Assembly: GCF_002797935.1 (NCBI RefSeq)
Contig: NZ_PGER01000001.1
Span: 3,100,001 to 3,164,000, forward strand
Length of the DNA: 64,000 nucleotides
Origin: Flavobacterium sp. 1
GTDB taxonomy: Bacteria; Bacteroidota; Bacteroidia; Flavobacteriales; Flavobacteriaceae
Reading direction: 5' to 3'
Every line of letters begins with the position of its first letter. Positions within the stretch are counted from its first letter, which is position 1. The notes under the pieces were generated by a model that saw only the letters and a program-made list of their open reading frames with translations, ran no database searches and was not told the DNA's origin. The position numbers and the translations under genes were made by a program. Below are positions 47,307-57,300 of the stretch, piece by piece.

Positions 47307-48035
47307 TTAATTTGCAAAAGCCAGATTAACATTCTTTTTCAAATCATCAGCTCCCTCTTTTTTGAAAACAATTTTACCCTTTTTATATAGAATCAATGTT
47401 GGAAAAACGGTAACCGTTTTTAAATCCGATATCACTTGCGGGCTTTCTTCTAAATCAATTTCGATGATTTTTAAATTAGCTCCATATTCCGCTCTAATAG
47501 TTTCCAAAACAGGTTTCACTTTTTTGCAGGCACCGCAATATCTGGAACCAATGTCAACTAAAACAGTATTGTTATCGGTAATGATTTTATTGTATTCTGC
47601 CAATGTCAGTTTACTTTTCAAATTAGTATAAAAAGGCTTTCCTGATCCTATCCAGGCAGCAATTCCACCTTCTAAATCATGCACTTCAGAGAAACCGTTT
47701 TTTAATAATTCTTTTGCCAATTGACCGCTTCTTCCAGCACCAATCGAATAAATAAACACTGGTCTTGATTTATCCAGTGCATCTGTATATTTACCATAAT
47801 TCTCCGTTTCTAAATTAAAATTAAGCGCTCCATTAATATGATTCAGCGAAAACTCTTCCGGACCTCGCGCATCAATTAGCTGTGGCTTTTTTTGCTCCTT
47901 AATTTTTGCAGAAAAGGAATCTATTTTTAAGGTAAACGCATTTTGATTTTGAGAAAATCCAGCTGTAGTAACTAAAAATACAATTGCTGTTATACTATTT
48001 TTGAATGATTTATGACTGAACTGGTTCATATACAT
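47307..48035 (-). CDS. Exported rhodanese-thioredoxin fusion protein
   Basis: A 242-residue protein with a signal peptide (to about residue 29). Residues 35-135 are rhodanese-like (LIDARGPEEFSLNHINGALNF, VHDLEGGIAAW), but the loop that should read YCxxGxRS reads YSIGAGRS, so the catalytic Cys is Ser97. Residues 145-242 are thioredoxin-like with a CGAC active site (Cys167, Cys170) and VFPTLILY with the cis-Pro. The pairing suggests a periplasmic thiol-disulfide protein whose rhodanese part binds rather than transfers sulfur. Its start overlaps the stop of the hydroxylase gene by 26 bp, so it is coupled to it. It may keep FGE or sulfatase cysteines reduced (inference). Confidence 0.85.
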   Translation of the reverse strand: MYMNQFSHKSFKNSITAIVFLVTTAGFSQNQNAFTLKIDSFSAKIKEQKKPQLIDARGPEEFSLNHINGALNFNLETENYGKYTDALDKSRPVFIYSIGAGRSGQLAKELLKNGFSEVHDLEGGIAAWIGSGKPFYTNLKSKLTLAEYNKIITDNNTVLVDIGSRYCGACKKVKPVLETIRAEYGANLKIIEIDLEESPQVISDLKTVTVFPTLILYKKGKIVFKKEGADDLKKNVNLAFAN

Positions 48036-49077
48036 CTGAATTAATTATGACAGCATTTTTACTTTGAGAAATTGGAATCGACAGAACGCCTTCAGCTAAA
48101 GGGCTTCCCTCTTTTTTAGATTTGAATATTGGCCAAAGGAACTGTGCATACCATTCTTCGCCTTTATATGTTTTAGTTCCGTATGATTCGGGGAATTTAC
48201 GAGTGATTAAACCCGTACCAAAAATCACATCCCACAGGAAAAACATATTTCCAAAGTTGCCTTTAAAGTGTCCGACACCATCTCCGCTTGTATCAGCATG
48301 ATGCGCATGATGTGTTGCCGGAGTAGAAATAAGACGTTCTAAAACCCATGCAATAGGATGCAAAGCTTTGTATTTGTAAAACGGTTTATCCCAAGCAAGG
48401 CTGGAATGCGCAGCCAAAGTAATGATGCTTTTTATCACGGTAACAAACAAAGCCGGTAATCCTAACCCTAAAAACGTTAACGTTGCTGTCAAATAAATCT
48501 GAGAGAAAAACACGGTGTAAATAAAATTTTGTCTCGAAGCCATTGCCATTCCCATATACGAAGCCGAGTGATGCGTCCTGTGAAAACGCCATAAAAATGG
48601 AATCTGATGGTGTAAACGATGGTACCAATACTGCGTTAAATCATCGGCAATTGCAATCAGGAAAAAACCTCCCCAAAAAGGAACCCAAGATAATGTATTG
48701 GCAAGATTAGGAATTAAATACGGCAACGCAGTTAAGCTGAAAAAAGTGATTACCGGAGGTAAAATCAATTTTGGTGCTAAAAAACTAACAATGTCTATTT
48801 TGCGTTCCGTGCCAGTCCATTGATCGTCATATAAACCTGCAGCAAATTCAACTGCTCCCAAAATCAGCATAAAAACGATTAATCCCCAAGTTCGGATATT
48901 TTCGAATGCCAGTTTTGTAAATTCTAAAAAAGATGGTAATGAAATATGTGATTCGCTTACAACGCCATTACTTAATTTGAAATATAGATAAATTGCCAAT
49001 ACCGGCAATGTATATAACAAAAGACTAATGCTCAAATCTCTTGTCAGTTTGCTTTTTGAATTATAATCTGTTGCCAT
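48010..49077 (-). CDS. Sterol-desaturase/fatty-acid-hydroxylase superfamily membrane enzyme
   Basis: A 355-residue membrane protein with about five hydrophobic segments and the three His boxes of the di-iron hydroxylase superfamily: YWYHRLHHQ, RFHRTHHS and ATHHAHHAD. Members hydroxylate or desaturate lipids with O2 and an electron donor. The substrate here is unknown; sphingoid, sulfonolipid or sterol-like lipids are possible. It lies between the 39-aa membrane protein and the rhodanese-thioredoxin gene, and the 26-bp overlap with the latter indicates a common role. It belongs to the sulfatase locus by position. Confidence 0.88.
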   Translation of the reverse strand: MATDYNSKSKLTRDLSISLLLYTLPVLAIYLYFKLSNGVVSESHISLPSFLEFTKLAFENIRTWGLIVFMLILGAVEFAAGLYDDQWTGTERKIDIVSFLAPKLILPPVITFFSLTALPYLIPNLANTLSWVPFWGGFFLIAIADDLTQYWYHRLHHQIPFLWRFHRTHHSASYMGMAMASRQNFIYTVFFSQIYLTATLTFLGLGLPALFVTVIKSIITLAAHSSLAWDKPFYKYKALHPIAWVLERLISTPATHHAHHADTSGDGVGHFKGNFGNMFFLWDVIFGTGLITRKFPESYGTKTYKGEEWYAQFLWPIFKSKKEGSPLAEGVLSIPISQSKNAVIINSDVYEPVQS

Positions 49078-49083
49078 GATTTC

Positions 49084-49203
49084 TTATTTTAAAAATTGAT
49101 TAATTATTGCTAAACCTCCAGCCAAAACAACCAGCGGTACTAAAAAGAGAATTGCTCCCACAACAATCTTTTTTCCTATGATTTGAAAATCTATTAGTTT
49201 CAT
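49084..49203 (-). CDS. Small single-helix membrane protein (39 aa)
   Basis: A short ORF read directly from the sequence: ATG at 49203, TAA at 49084. The product is MKLIDFQIIGKKIVVG, then a hydrophobic helix (AILFLVPLVVLAGGLAII) and NQFLK. It sits 6 bp upstream of the hydroxylase gene and 17 bp after the sulfatase terminator, so it would be the first gene of the hydroxylase/rhodanese-thioredoxin transcript. The tight spacing and clean membrane pattern support it; a short ORF of this length can still be chance. Confidence 0.5.
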   Translation of the reverse strand: MKLIDFQIIGKKIVVGAILFLVPLVVLAGGLAIINQFLK

Positions 49204-49220
49204 GATAATTTGATTTAAAA

Positions 49221-49260
49221 AGAATCAGGTCTTTAGAGGTATTGAAAGACCTGAATTCTT
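49221..49260 (-). terminator. Terminator of the sulfatase operon
   Basis: TCAGGTCTTT (49225-49234) pairs with AAAGACCTGA (49245-49254), with extra AGAA/TTCT pairing outside one bulge. On the - strand it is followed by TTTTT. It is 10 bp after the stop of sulfatase 1. Confidence 0.82.
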
Positions 49261-49270
49261 ATATTATTTA

Positions 49271-51181
49271 TTAATTAGTACCACCGGGTTTGCTTGCTTG
49301 CTGAATCAAATCCTGAACAGTTTTATCTTTATCTGCTCCGGTATTATGTATTCTTCTGTTGTATACATCCTGCCAGTCAATTAGCGGATAAAGGTTATTC
49401 TCTTTGGCTTGCTCATCAAACAGTTTTTTAAGCTCGGCTAATTTTTCAGGATGTTTTTTTGCCAGGTCATTACGCTCGTTAAAATCTTCATTTAGGTTGT
49501 ATAATTCCCAAACATCTGTGTCAAAATTACTTGGTGCAGGTTTTTCATTTTTACCCAAACTGTTTTTCACAGCAAACGAATCAGGCAAATGAGCCGCAGC
49601 GGCTTTCCATCCATCTTTATAAATGGCTCTGTTTCCAAAAATGTAATAGTATTGTACTTTATGCAATGATTCTGCTTTTGGATTATCTAAAGAAGCCTGA
49701 AATGAGGAACCCTGGATTTTATCCTGCTTAATTTCTCTGATATATTCCGGAGCTTTAATTCCTGCAATATCCAATGTTGTTGGAAGTAAGTCAGTTACAT
49801 GGCTGTATTGATTTCTGATTCCTCCTTTTTCCTTAATTCCCTTCGGATAAAAAACAATCAGCGGATTACGGGTTCCTCCTTCTGAATGTGCGTCTTGTTT
49901 CCAATTTTTAAAAGGGGAATTGGTTGCCTGTGCCCAGCCTAAAGGATAATTTGTATTTAAACCTTGTGGAGTTCCAATTTCTCCGATATTATTTAAATTA
50001 TCCTGAAGATTTTTTTCATCAGCGATTTGTGAAAAAAGTTTTTGGTTTATTGTACCCTGCAAAGTACCTTCTTTACTGGCTCCATTATCACCAATTGCAA
50101 CAAAAATCAAGGTATTGTCTAATTGATTGCTTTCCTTTAAATAATTGATTACTCTTCCAATTTCGTGATCCGTATAAGTAAGGTATCCTGCATATACTTC
50201 CATAAATCTGGCATATACTTTCTTTTGATCCGTACTTAGTTTTTTCCAGTCTGTAATAAGCGGATTGCGTCCCGGTAGTACAGCATTAGCAGGAATTACA
50301 CCCAGTTTTTTCTGATTCGCCAATACTTTTTCACGATAGACATCCCAGCCTTCATCAAATTTTCCTTTATATGGATCACTCCACGAATTATCTACCTGAT
50401 GAGGTGCATGAACTGCTCCCGGTGCATAATATAAAAAGAATGGTTTATCCGGGGCTGCTTTATGCTGCTTGGTAATATAACTAATAGCTTTATCAGTAAT
50501 CTGATCGGTTAAATGTCGTCCATCAGGTGTTACATGTGCATTGTCTTCTACTAAATCAGGTTTGTACTGATCGGTTTGTGATCCTAAGAAACCAAAAAAG
50601 TGTTCAAATCCTTTTCCTGTTGGCCATCTGTCAAAAGGTCCTGCATCGGTAGCCTCTTCATCAGGAGTTAATCCATATTTACCCACAGCAAAAGTGTTAT
50701 ATCCTTTATCTCTTAAAATCTCAGCAATTGTTCCTTTGTCTGATGGAATTCTTCCGTCCCAGCCAGGAAATCCTGCTGATAGAATAGTGTGTGAAAAACC
50801 ACTTTCATGAACTCGTCCGGAATTTCTGCCGGTTAATAATGCTGCACGGGTAGGAGCACAAATTGCCGTAGTATGAAAATTGGTATAGCGCAAACCATTA
50901 TTGGCCAAATTATCAAAAGTAGGTGTGCTGATCAAACCTCCAAAAGCACTTGAGGCTCCAAATCCTACATCATCCAGTAAAATCCAAACAATATTTGGAG
51001 CGCTGGCAGGAGCTTTTACAGGTTCTGGCCAGTATTCTTTAGAATCGGCTAAGGTTTTTCCAATTGTACCTTTAAATTCTGATTTTTCTTGTGCAAAGCC
51101 CAGCTGTGCAACAAGCAATGCAGTAATCAAAAGCCCTTTTTGTGGATTTTTGATTTTTGAGTTAATTTTAATTTTTTTCAT
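49271..51181 (-). CDS. Exported Cys-type arylsulfatase (S1 family), sulfatase 1
   Basis: A 636-residue exported sulfatase (signal peptide to about residue 30). APNIVWILLDDVGFG supplies the calcium ligands Asp70/Asp71 and ICAPTRAALLTGR the modification motif, with Cys108 to be oxidised to formylglycine. Later motifs include AVGKYGL, APGAVHAPHQ, IGDNGASKEG and NWKQDAHSEGGTRNP. Similarity is to the broad arylsulfatase group used for sulfate-ester hydrolysis (AtsA-like). Last gene of the susC-susD-sulfatase-sulfatase run, closed by a terminator. Whether the target is a sulfated glycan or small aryl/alkyl sulfates is not fixed by sequence. Confidence 0.94.
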   Translation of the reverse strand: MKKIKINSKIKNPQKGLLITALLVAQLGFAQEKSEFKGTIGKTLADSKEYWPEPVKAPASAPNIVWILLDDVGFGASSAFGGLISTPTFDNLANNGLRYTNFHTTAICAPTRAALLTGRNSGRVHESGFSHTILSAGFPGWDGRIPSDKGTIAEILRDKGYNTFAVGKYGLTPDEEATDAGPFDRWPTGKGFEHFFGFLGSQTDQYKPDLVEDNAHVTPDGRHLTDQITDKAISYITKQHKAAPDKPFFLYYAPGAVHAPHQVDNSWSDPYKGKFDEGWDVYREKVLANQKKLGVIPANAVLPGRNPLITDWKKLSTDQKKVYARFMEVYAGYLTYTDHEIGRVINYLKESNQLDNTLIFVAIGDNGASKEGTLQGTINQKLFSQIADEKNLQDNLNNIGEIGTPQGLNTNYPLGWAQATNSPFKNWKQDAHSEGGTRNPLIVFYPKGIKEKGGIRNQYSHVTDLLPTTLDIAGIKAPEYIREIKQDKIQGSSFQASLDNPKAESLHKVQYYYIFGNRAIYKDGWKAAAAHLPDSFAVKNSLGKNEKPAPSNFDTDVWELYNLNEDFNERNDLAKKHPEKLAELKKLFDEQAKENNLYPLIDWQDVYNRRIHNTGADKDKTVQDLIQQASKPGGTN

Positions 51182-51241
51182 AATTTCTTTTTTTAATATT
51201 TTATTTGTTATATGTATTTAGTATAATTTTAAACTAAAATT

Positions 51242-52810
51242 TTATTTTATTTTATTCCAATCTTCTACACCTACTTTTATTGACCATTGTTGATGTAATT
51301 CAATCAGGTTTTGTAGCAGTTTTGGTTCTAATTTTGCCACATTTTTTGTTTCTGTCCGGTCTGTAGCAAGATTGTACAATTCCCAGGGCTGATTGTTTTC
51401 GGCTACTGCTTTCCACTGACCTTTTCTTACTGCTTTGCTGCCTTCATGTTCCCAAAATAAAGCTTCATGTGCATCAGATTGTTGTCCTTCAAATTCCTTT
51501 TTTAAGCTAATACCTTCTAAGGACGTGAGTTTTTTTCCTCGAAAAAAATCAGGATATTGAAAACCGGCATACTCCAGACAAGTTGGAAAAATATCAATCA
51601 AATGACTTACTCTGTTGCTTAGTGTACCTGCCTTAATATGCTTTGGATAATAAGCAATAAAAGGGGAAGCAATACCGCCTTCATGGGTGTTCTTTTTGAA
51701 TAATTGAAAAGGCGTGTTGCTCACATTTCCCCAAGGACTTTCGTAACTGTCAATCGATGCAACCGAACCTGCTGTTCCATTTTTTTGTGTAACATAATTC
51801 CAATTTTTCACATCATCGGCACTTCCGCCATTATCCGAAAGAAAAAGAATAAGGGTATTATTTTCTTCTCCCAAAGACTTTACTTTCTGCAGGATTTCTC
51901 CAATTCCGGCATCCATTCGGTCGATCATGGCAGCGTAAATTGCCATTCGGGTATCCCATTTGTCTTTTTCTCCGGCACTTAGTTTTTCCCAATCCGGCAC
52001 TTTTTCAAAACGATTTGATAAGTCCCAATTTTTATCAATGATTCCTTGTTTTTTTAATTTTTCAAAACGTCTTGCTCTCAATTTATCCCAGCCTCCCAGG
52101 TATTTGCCTTTGTATTTTGCAATATCTTCCGGCAATGCCTGAATGGGCCAATGCGGGGCATTATAAGCCACATACAGAAAAAAAGGCTTTTGGTGATTTC
52201 GTTGTTTTTCTAAAGAATTAAGGGCAAAATTGGTTATTTCCTGAGTCAAATAAGTAGAAGTATCCGTGCGAATAATTTCTTTATCTCCTTTCAAAAAAGT
52301 AACTTTTCTTCCGTCGTTATATAAAGGTTCCGAGTTGAAATAACTGCTCCCATTGTTTTGTAAAGTAAAAGAATCATCAAACCCCCGATTCACCGCCCAG
52401 GCTGATGGTACTAAACCAACGTGCCATTTTCCGGAAACAATAGTGTTGTATCCTGCCTGTTTGAGTGCTTGCCCAATCGTGATACAATGTTCGTTTAAAT
52501 ATCCCTGATAAGCCGGAAATCCCTTGTCCTGAACCATGTCTCCAATACCTGCCTGATGAGAATACAAACCCGTGAGCAATGAAGCCCGTGAAGGACAGCA
52601 ACGCCCCGCATTATAAAACTGCTTTAGAATAAGCCCGTTTTTAGCGAGTTTATTCAAGTTTGGAGTTTTAATTTCTGAGCCAAAAGCACCAATATCTGAG
52701 AAACCTAAATCATCCGCCAAAATGACGATGATGTTAGGTTGCTTTTTCTGTGCAAATAGCTGAAATTGTGCAACAACCAACAGGGCAAGAATGAACAGTT
52801 TTTTAATCAT
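51242..52810 (-). CDS. Exported Cys-type sulfatase (S1 family), sulfatase 2
   Basis: A 522-residue exported sulfatase (signal peptide to about residue 20). QPNIIVILADDLGFSDIG gives the metal site; the modification motif GRCCPSRASLLTGLYSHQAG has the CxPSR Cys at residue 71. SGKWHVG, APHWPIQALPED, LSDNGGSADD and KNTHEGGIASP complete the fold. It is shorter than sulfatase 1 and only distantly similar, so the two probably differ in substrate. It lies 28 bp after susD2 and 60 bp before sulfatase 1 on the same strand, forming one operon with the SusCD pair. Confidence 0.94.
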   Translation of the reverse strand: MIKKLFILALLVVAQFQLFAQKKQPNIIVILADDLGFSDIGAFGSEIKTPNLNKLAKNGLILKQFYNAGRCCPSRASLLTGLYSHQAGIGDMVQDKGFPAYQGYLNEHCITIGQALKQAGYNTIVSGKWHVGLVPSAWAVNRGFDDSFTLQNNGSSYFNSEPLYNDGRKVTFLKGDKEIIRTDTSTYLTQEITNFALNSLEKQRNHQKPFFLYVAYNAPHWPIQALPEDIAKYKGKYLGGWDKLRARRFEKLKKQGIIDKNWDLSNRFEKVPDWEKLSAGEKDKWDTRMAIYAAMIDRMDAGIGEILQKVKSLGEENNTLILFLSDNGGSADDVKNWNYVTQKNGTAGSVASIDSYESPWGNVSNTPFQLFKKNTHEGGIASPFIAYYPKHIKAGTLSNRVSHLIDIFPTCLEYAGFQYPDFFRGKKLTSLEGISLKKEFEGQQSDAHEALFWEHEGSKAVRKGQWKAVAENNQPWELYNLATDRTETKNVAKLEPKLLQNLIELHQQWSIKVGVEDWNKIK

Positions 52811-52838
52811 TTTATTTACTCGTATGTAAGGTTTTTAA

Positions 52839-54311
52839 TTAATATCCAGGGTTTTGAGGTAAACCTACCGGGTCAATATTTCTTTCGCTCTGCGGAATCG
52901 GATATAAATTATTTCTTTCTGAAACAGAGTTTTTAGCCGTTACTTTTTTTATTTCGGTAACCAAAGTTCCCCAGCGTACTAAATCAAACCATCTTTGCCC
53001 CTCTTGGACAAATTCCTTTTTACGCTCTTCGCGAATGACTTCTCTTAATTGAGACGTTGTAAGACCTACTAAATCCACAGTTACATCCGGTGTTGAGATT
53101 GCTTTTCCAAAAGCTCTTCTTCTTACCTGATTCACAAGTTCATGAGCTTCTAAAGTTGCTCCGTCTTTTTCATTAATAGCTTCTGCCAAAGACAATAAGA
53201 TATCCGCATAACGGATTATTGGAAAATTGATAGCCACATTTGACGGTGTAGCTAAATTGGTCAAATCAAGATATTTGCCGAAAATTGGCTTTGGGAAAGT
53301 ATACAATGTTCCAGTAGCAGGATTCAATAATTGTTTTTTATAACTCACATCTCTTCTAACATCTCCTTCGGCATAAATATCATAGAACAAAGCTACATCC
53401 GAAATAATATCTGCTGGTTCAGTTGCTGTAAATCCGGTAAATGATGTTGCCTGAAAAGTACTTCCGCTGGAACCGTTTCCTGCTTGATTCGGTTCGAACT
53501 GAACAGAAAAAATATGTTCCTTGCCGTTCTTTTTTGTTTTCGTAAATATATCCTGAAAGTTTTCAAAAAGCGCATATCCATATCCGCCATTAATCACTTC
53601 TTTTGCTTTAAGAATTGCATTTGTCCAATCTTTTCTGGTCAAATATACTTTCGTTAAAATAGCTTTTGCTGCTCCTGATGTAGCTCTTCCAGCTTCATTA
53701 GCCGGATAAGCTGACGGTAAGCTTTCAGCATCTTTTAAGTCCAAAATAATCTGAGCATAAACTTCTTCTACAGACGCTCTTTTTGATTTTAAACTTTCTA
53801 CATTAATAGAAGTGGCTTCATGCAAAACGATTGGAACTCCACCCCAAAGACGAACGGCTTGGAAATACAATAACCCCCTAATGAATTTAGCTTCATTAAT
53901 CAATCTAGTTTTTACTACTTCTGACCCTGATACTCTAGAAATATTATCAATAGATATGTTGGCTCTGTTGATACCATTGTAAATTTGACGCCAAGCTACC
54001 TGAACACGATCTGAAGTGGCATCATGGGTTAAGCTGCTTAAAGCTCTTACCTGAGGATTCGTCGCCGAAACTCCGGCTGCAGCATAATCAGAAGCCATGT
54101 CTGTCAGGAAATAAAGATTTCTTCCGAATAAACTCTGCTCACCCGAGTCAAGGCTTAGAGAAGCATAAACTGCAGTCACACTGGCCACAGCATCATCCTG
54201 GGTTTTGAAGAAATTTTCTTCGGTTATAAAAGAGGTCGGCGTTACCTCCAGATCCGTGCACGATACAAATAAACCTGTACTTAATATGAATGTTATTATT
54301 ATCTTTTTCAT
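52839..54311 (-). CDS. SusD-like lipoprotein of the sulfatase locus
   Basis: A 490-residue lipoprotein (lipobox LFVSC, Cys18, then TDLEVTPTSFITEENF). SusD/RagB landmarks: AKFIRGLLYFQAVRLWGGVPIVL, SGAAKAILTKVYLTRKDW and the C-terminal VIREERKKEFVQEGQRWFDLVRWGTL followed by LYPIPQSERN. It belongs to the short RagB-type group, different from the SusD at 34232. It starts 16 bp after the partner transporter. A binding lid for sulfated molecules is inferred from the sulfatases downstream. Confidence 0.95.
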   Translation of the reverse strand: MKKIIITFILSTGLFVSCTDLEVTPTSFITEENFFKTQDDAVASVTAVYASLSLDSGEQSLFGRNLYFLTDMASDYAAAGVSATNPQVRALSSLTHDATSDRVQVAWRQIYNGINRANISIDNISRVSGSEVVKTRLINEAKFIRGLLYFQAVRLWGGVPIVLHEATSINVESLKSKRASVEEVYAQIILDLKDAESLPSAYPANEAGRATSGAAKAILTKVYLTRKDWTNAILKAKEVINGGYGYALFENFQDIFTKTKKNGKEHIFSVQFEPNQAGNGSSGSTFQATSFTGFTATEPADIISDVALFYDIYAEGDVRRDVSYKKQLLNPATGTLYTFPKPIFGKYLDLTNLATPSNVAINFPIIRYADILLSLAEAINEKDGATLEAHELVNQVRRRAFGKAISTPDVTVDLVGLTTSQLREVIREERKKEFVQEGQRWFDLVRWGTLVTEIKKVTAKNSVSERNNLYPIPQSERNIDPVGLPQNPGY

Positions 54312-54327
54312 TGTTATATTTTTTTAC

Positions 54328-57300
54328 TTAGAAAGTTACGTTCAAGCCCGTAATGAATGTTTTAGAATTTGGATAAGCGCCAAAGTCAATTCCGGGATAT
54401 AAATTATTTTGTTCATAAGAACTTACCTCTGGATCATAGCCTGTGTATTTAGTCCATGTAAATAAGTTTTCGGCAGATACGTATATTTTAATACTCTTAG
54501 TTCCAATTTTTGAAGAAATGCTTTTTGGGAAAGTGTATCCTAAAGTAATTAGTTTTAATCTCAAGAAAGAAGCATCTTCCACATAACGTTCCGAAACAAT
54601 TCCGAGTGGAGAACTTGTAGCTCTTGGGATTTCATTGCTTGGGTTAGTTGGAGTCCAACGATCTAATAAAGTGGCAGCAGCATTGGTTCCAAGAGTAGAA
54701 ATTTCCAATTGCTGATTTAGCGCGTTAAATATTTTTCCTCCATAAGCACCCTGGAACGAAAAACTCAAATCGAAGTTACTGTAAGAAAGGGTGTTGCTGA
54801 AACTTCCAACAAATTTAGGCTGTGAACTTCCAAGATCTCCTTTGTCAAGGGCTGTAATTATTCCGTCTCCATTGGTATCTACGTATTTTCTGTCTCCAAT
54901 TTTTGTATTGGCAAGACTGTTAATCTTAGGTTGCGTATTAACTTCCTCCTGAGTTTGAAAAATTCCATTGGTTTTGTATCCCCAGAAAGTTCCTAGTGGC
55001 AATCCCACTTTAACCGTTACGGGTTGTTGCTGTAATAAAGAACCATTTGGCACTATCGGGAAAAATTGATTCACTCCATTTCCGATTTCCAATACTTTAT
55101 TTCTGTTGGCAGAAAAAACAAAGTTAGAATTCCATGAAAACGTTTCTGTTTTGATGTTTTCGGTGATCAAACCAATTTCAATACCTTTATTCTCTACACC
55201 ACCAATATTTTGAAGTACTGTAGCAAATCCTGAAGTTAATGGAACTGGCACACTTATAAGCAGATCATTTGTTTTTTTATAGTATGCATCAAAAACAAAA
55301 TTTATTTTTCTGTCCAATAATGATAAATCTAAACCAATATTATACTGATCTGTTTTTTCCCATCTCAAATCTGGATTTGCCAAACGGGTTGGTGCCAATC
55401 CAGTTTGCAATGTACCTCCAAAAGCATAATTAACAGACCCTATAGAAGCTAATGAAAGATAATTTCCAATTTCCTGATTCCCTGTAGTTCCAGCACTCAG
55501 CCTAAGTTTTGCATCACTTATCCCTTTAATGTTTTTGGCAAAATCTTCTTCTGTGATGTTCCAGGAAAATCCAGCTGAAGGGAAATAGCCCCAAAGTGAT
55601 TCAGTACCAAATCTTGAAGAACCATCTGCACGCGCAGATACTGTCAGATTATATTTCCCTTTATAAGAATAATTTGCTCTGGCCAGCCACGATTTCAATA
55701 CGCTTTCGAATGCTTCTGTATAAGGTTTTACAGCCACACCATCCTGTAACGCATTGTAAGTATTGGCATCATTTACAAAAGTATTTGCTCCTGCATTCAC
55801 CACTTCTCCCTGAGTATATTGAAGTGTATATCCAGCCAAAGCAGAGAATTTATGATCCTCTCCAAAATGGGTATTATAATTCAAAGTATTTTCATTCAAT
55901 ACTGAACTTACCAGTCTGTCACCAGAAGAAGCAAGTCCTTTGGTTGGAGCACCAGTCGTTGTATTCGATGGTGCATAATAGTTTTGTTTGGTGTTAATTA
56001 CGTCACCGCTAACAGCAACTTTGGCCGTAATTTCTTTGTTGATTTTGTATTCTCCAAACAAACTGGTCAAAATTCTGTTGATTTTAGTTTCGTTTACAGT
56101 ATTTCCCAAATCATTAATCGGATTGGGTACGTAACCGTTAACTGATGTTGCATAAGGATTATTGGTTACATTATAGCTTCCGTCATCATTCCGGATTGGA
56201 ACTACCGGTGCAGTAAGCAGGATACTAACCAATGGATTTGGATTTCTTCCGGCAGCAGTGCCTCCATTAGTTCCTACTCCATTTGATATTGAATTGCTAT
56301 AATTTGCATTTACACCAAATTTAAAAGCCTGAGAATAGTTTCTTTCGTAATTGGCACGAAGAGAAATTCGTTTAAAATCAGACCCTATTACTATTCCTTC
56401 CTGATTAAAATAACCTGATGAAACTGCATATCTGGAGCGGTCATCACCTCCCGAAAATGTTAATTGGTGGTTCTGAACAGGAGCTGCCGAATTAAAAGCC
56501 GCCGACTGCCAGTCATATCCTCCTGATGTTTTAAGAGCTTCAATTTGAGTAGCCGAAAAAGATGGCGCTTGACCAATACTTGCCTGAACATCATTTCGCA
56601 GGCTTGCCCATTGGCTCGCATCTAATAAATCTATCTTTTTTGACACATTTTGAATTCCAAAATAACCTTGATAGGAAATATTGTCCTGTCCTTTAGTCCC
56701 TTTTTTAGTTGTGATAAGCACCACACCATTTGCACCACGGGAACCATAAATCGCAGTTGCCGATGCATCTTTCAAGACGTCAATAGACTCAATATCGGCA
56801 GGGTTAATTGTTGAAAGTACATTTACTCCAGCTCCTGCATAAGTAACTCCAGCCGTACCGTTGCTGTTGTCATTGTAGATTAATACTCCATCCACAACAT
56901 AAAGCGGTTCATTACCTGCTGTAATTGAATTCCCTCCTCTAATACGAACACTGGAAGTTGCCCCTGGACGGCCTGAACTTTGGGTTACAACAACTCCTGG
57001 AATCGCTCCGCGCAATAAATTGTCGGCAGAGGAAGTAACCTGAGCCAAATTTGCTTTTGGAATCGATGATATTGCACCAGTGATATCTTTTTTCTTTTGA
57101 GTTCCATATCCTACAACCACCAGCTCATTCAACTCTTGAAGATCCTCCTCTAAATTGACAATAAGCGGACTTCCATCTGCAATAACTTCAGCTTTTTTAT
57201 AGCCAATATAAGTTATGATTAAGGTGTATGGAAATTTTTGTCCAGTTTGAAAATAAAATTTACCCTCTGCATCGGTTACCACTCCGTGGGTGGTTCCTTT

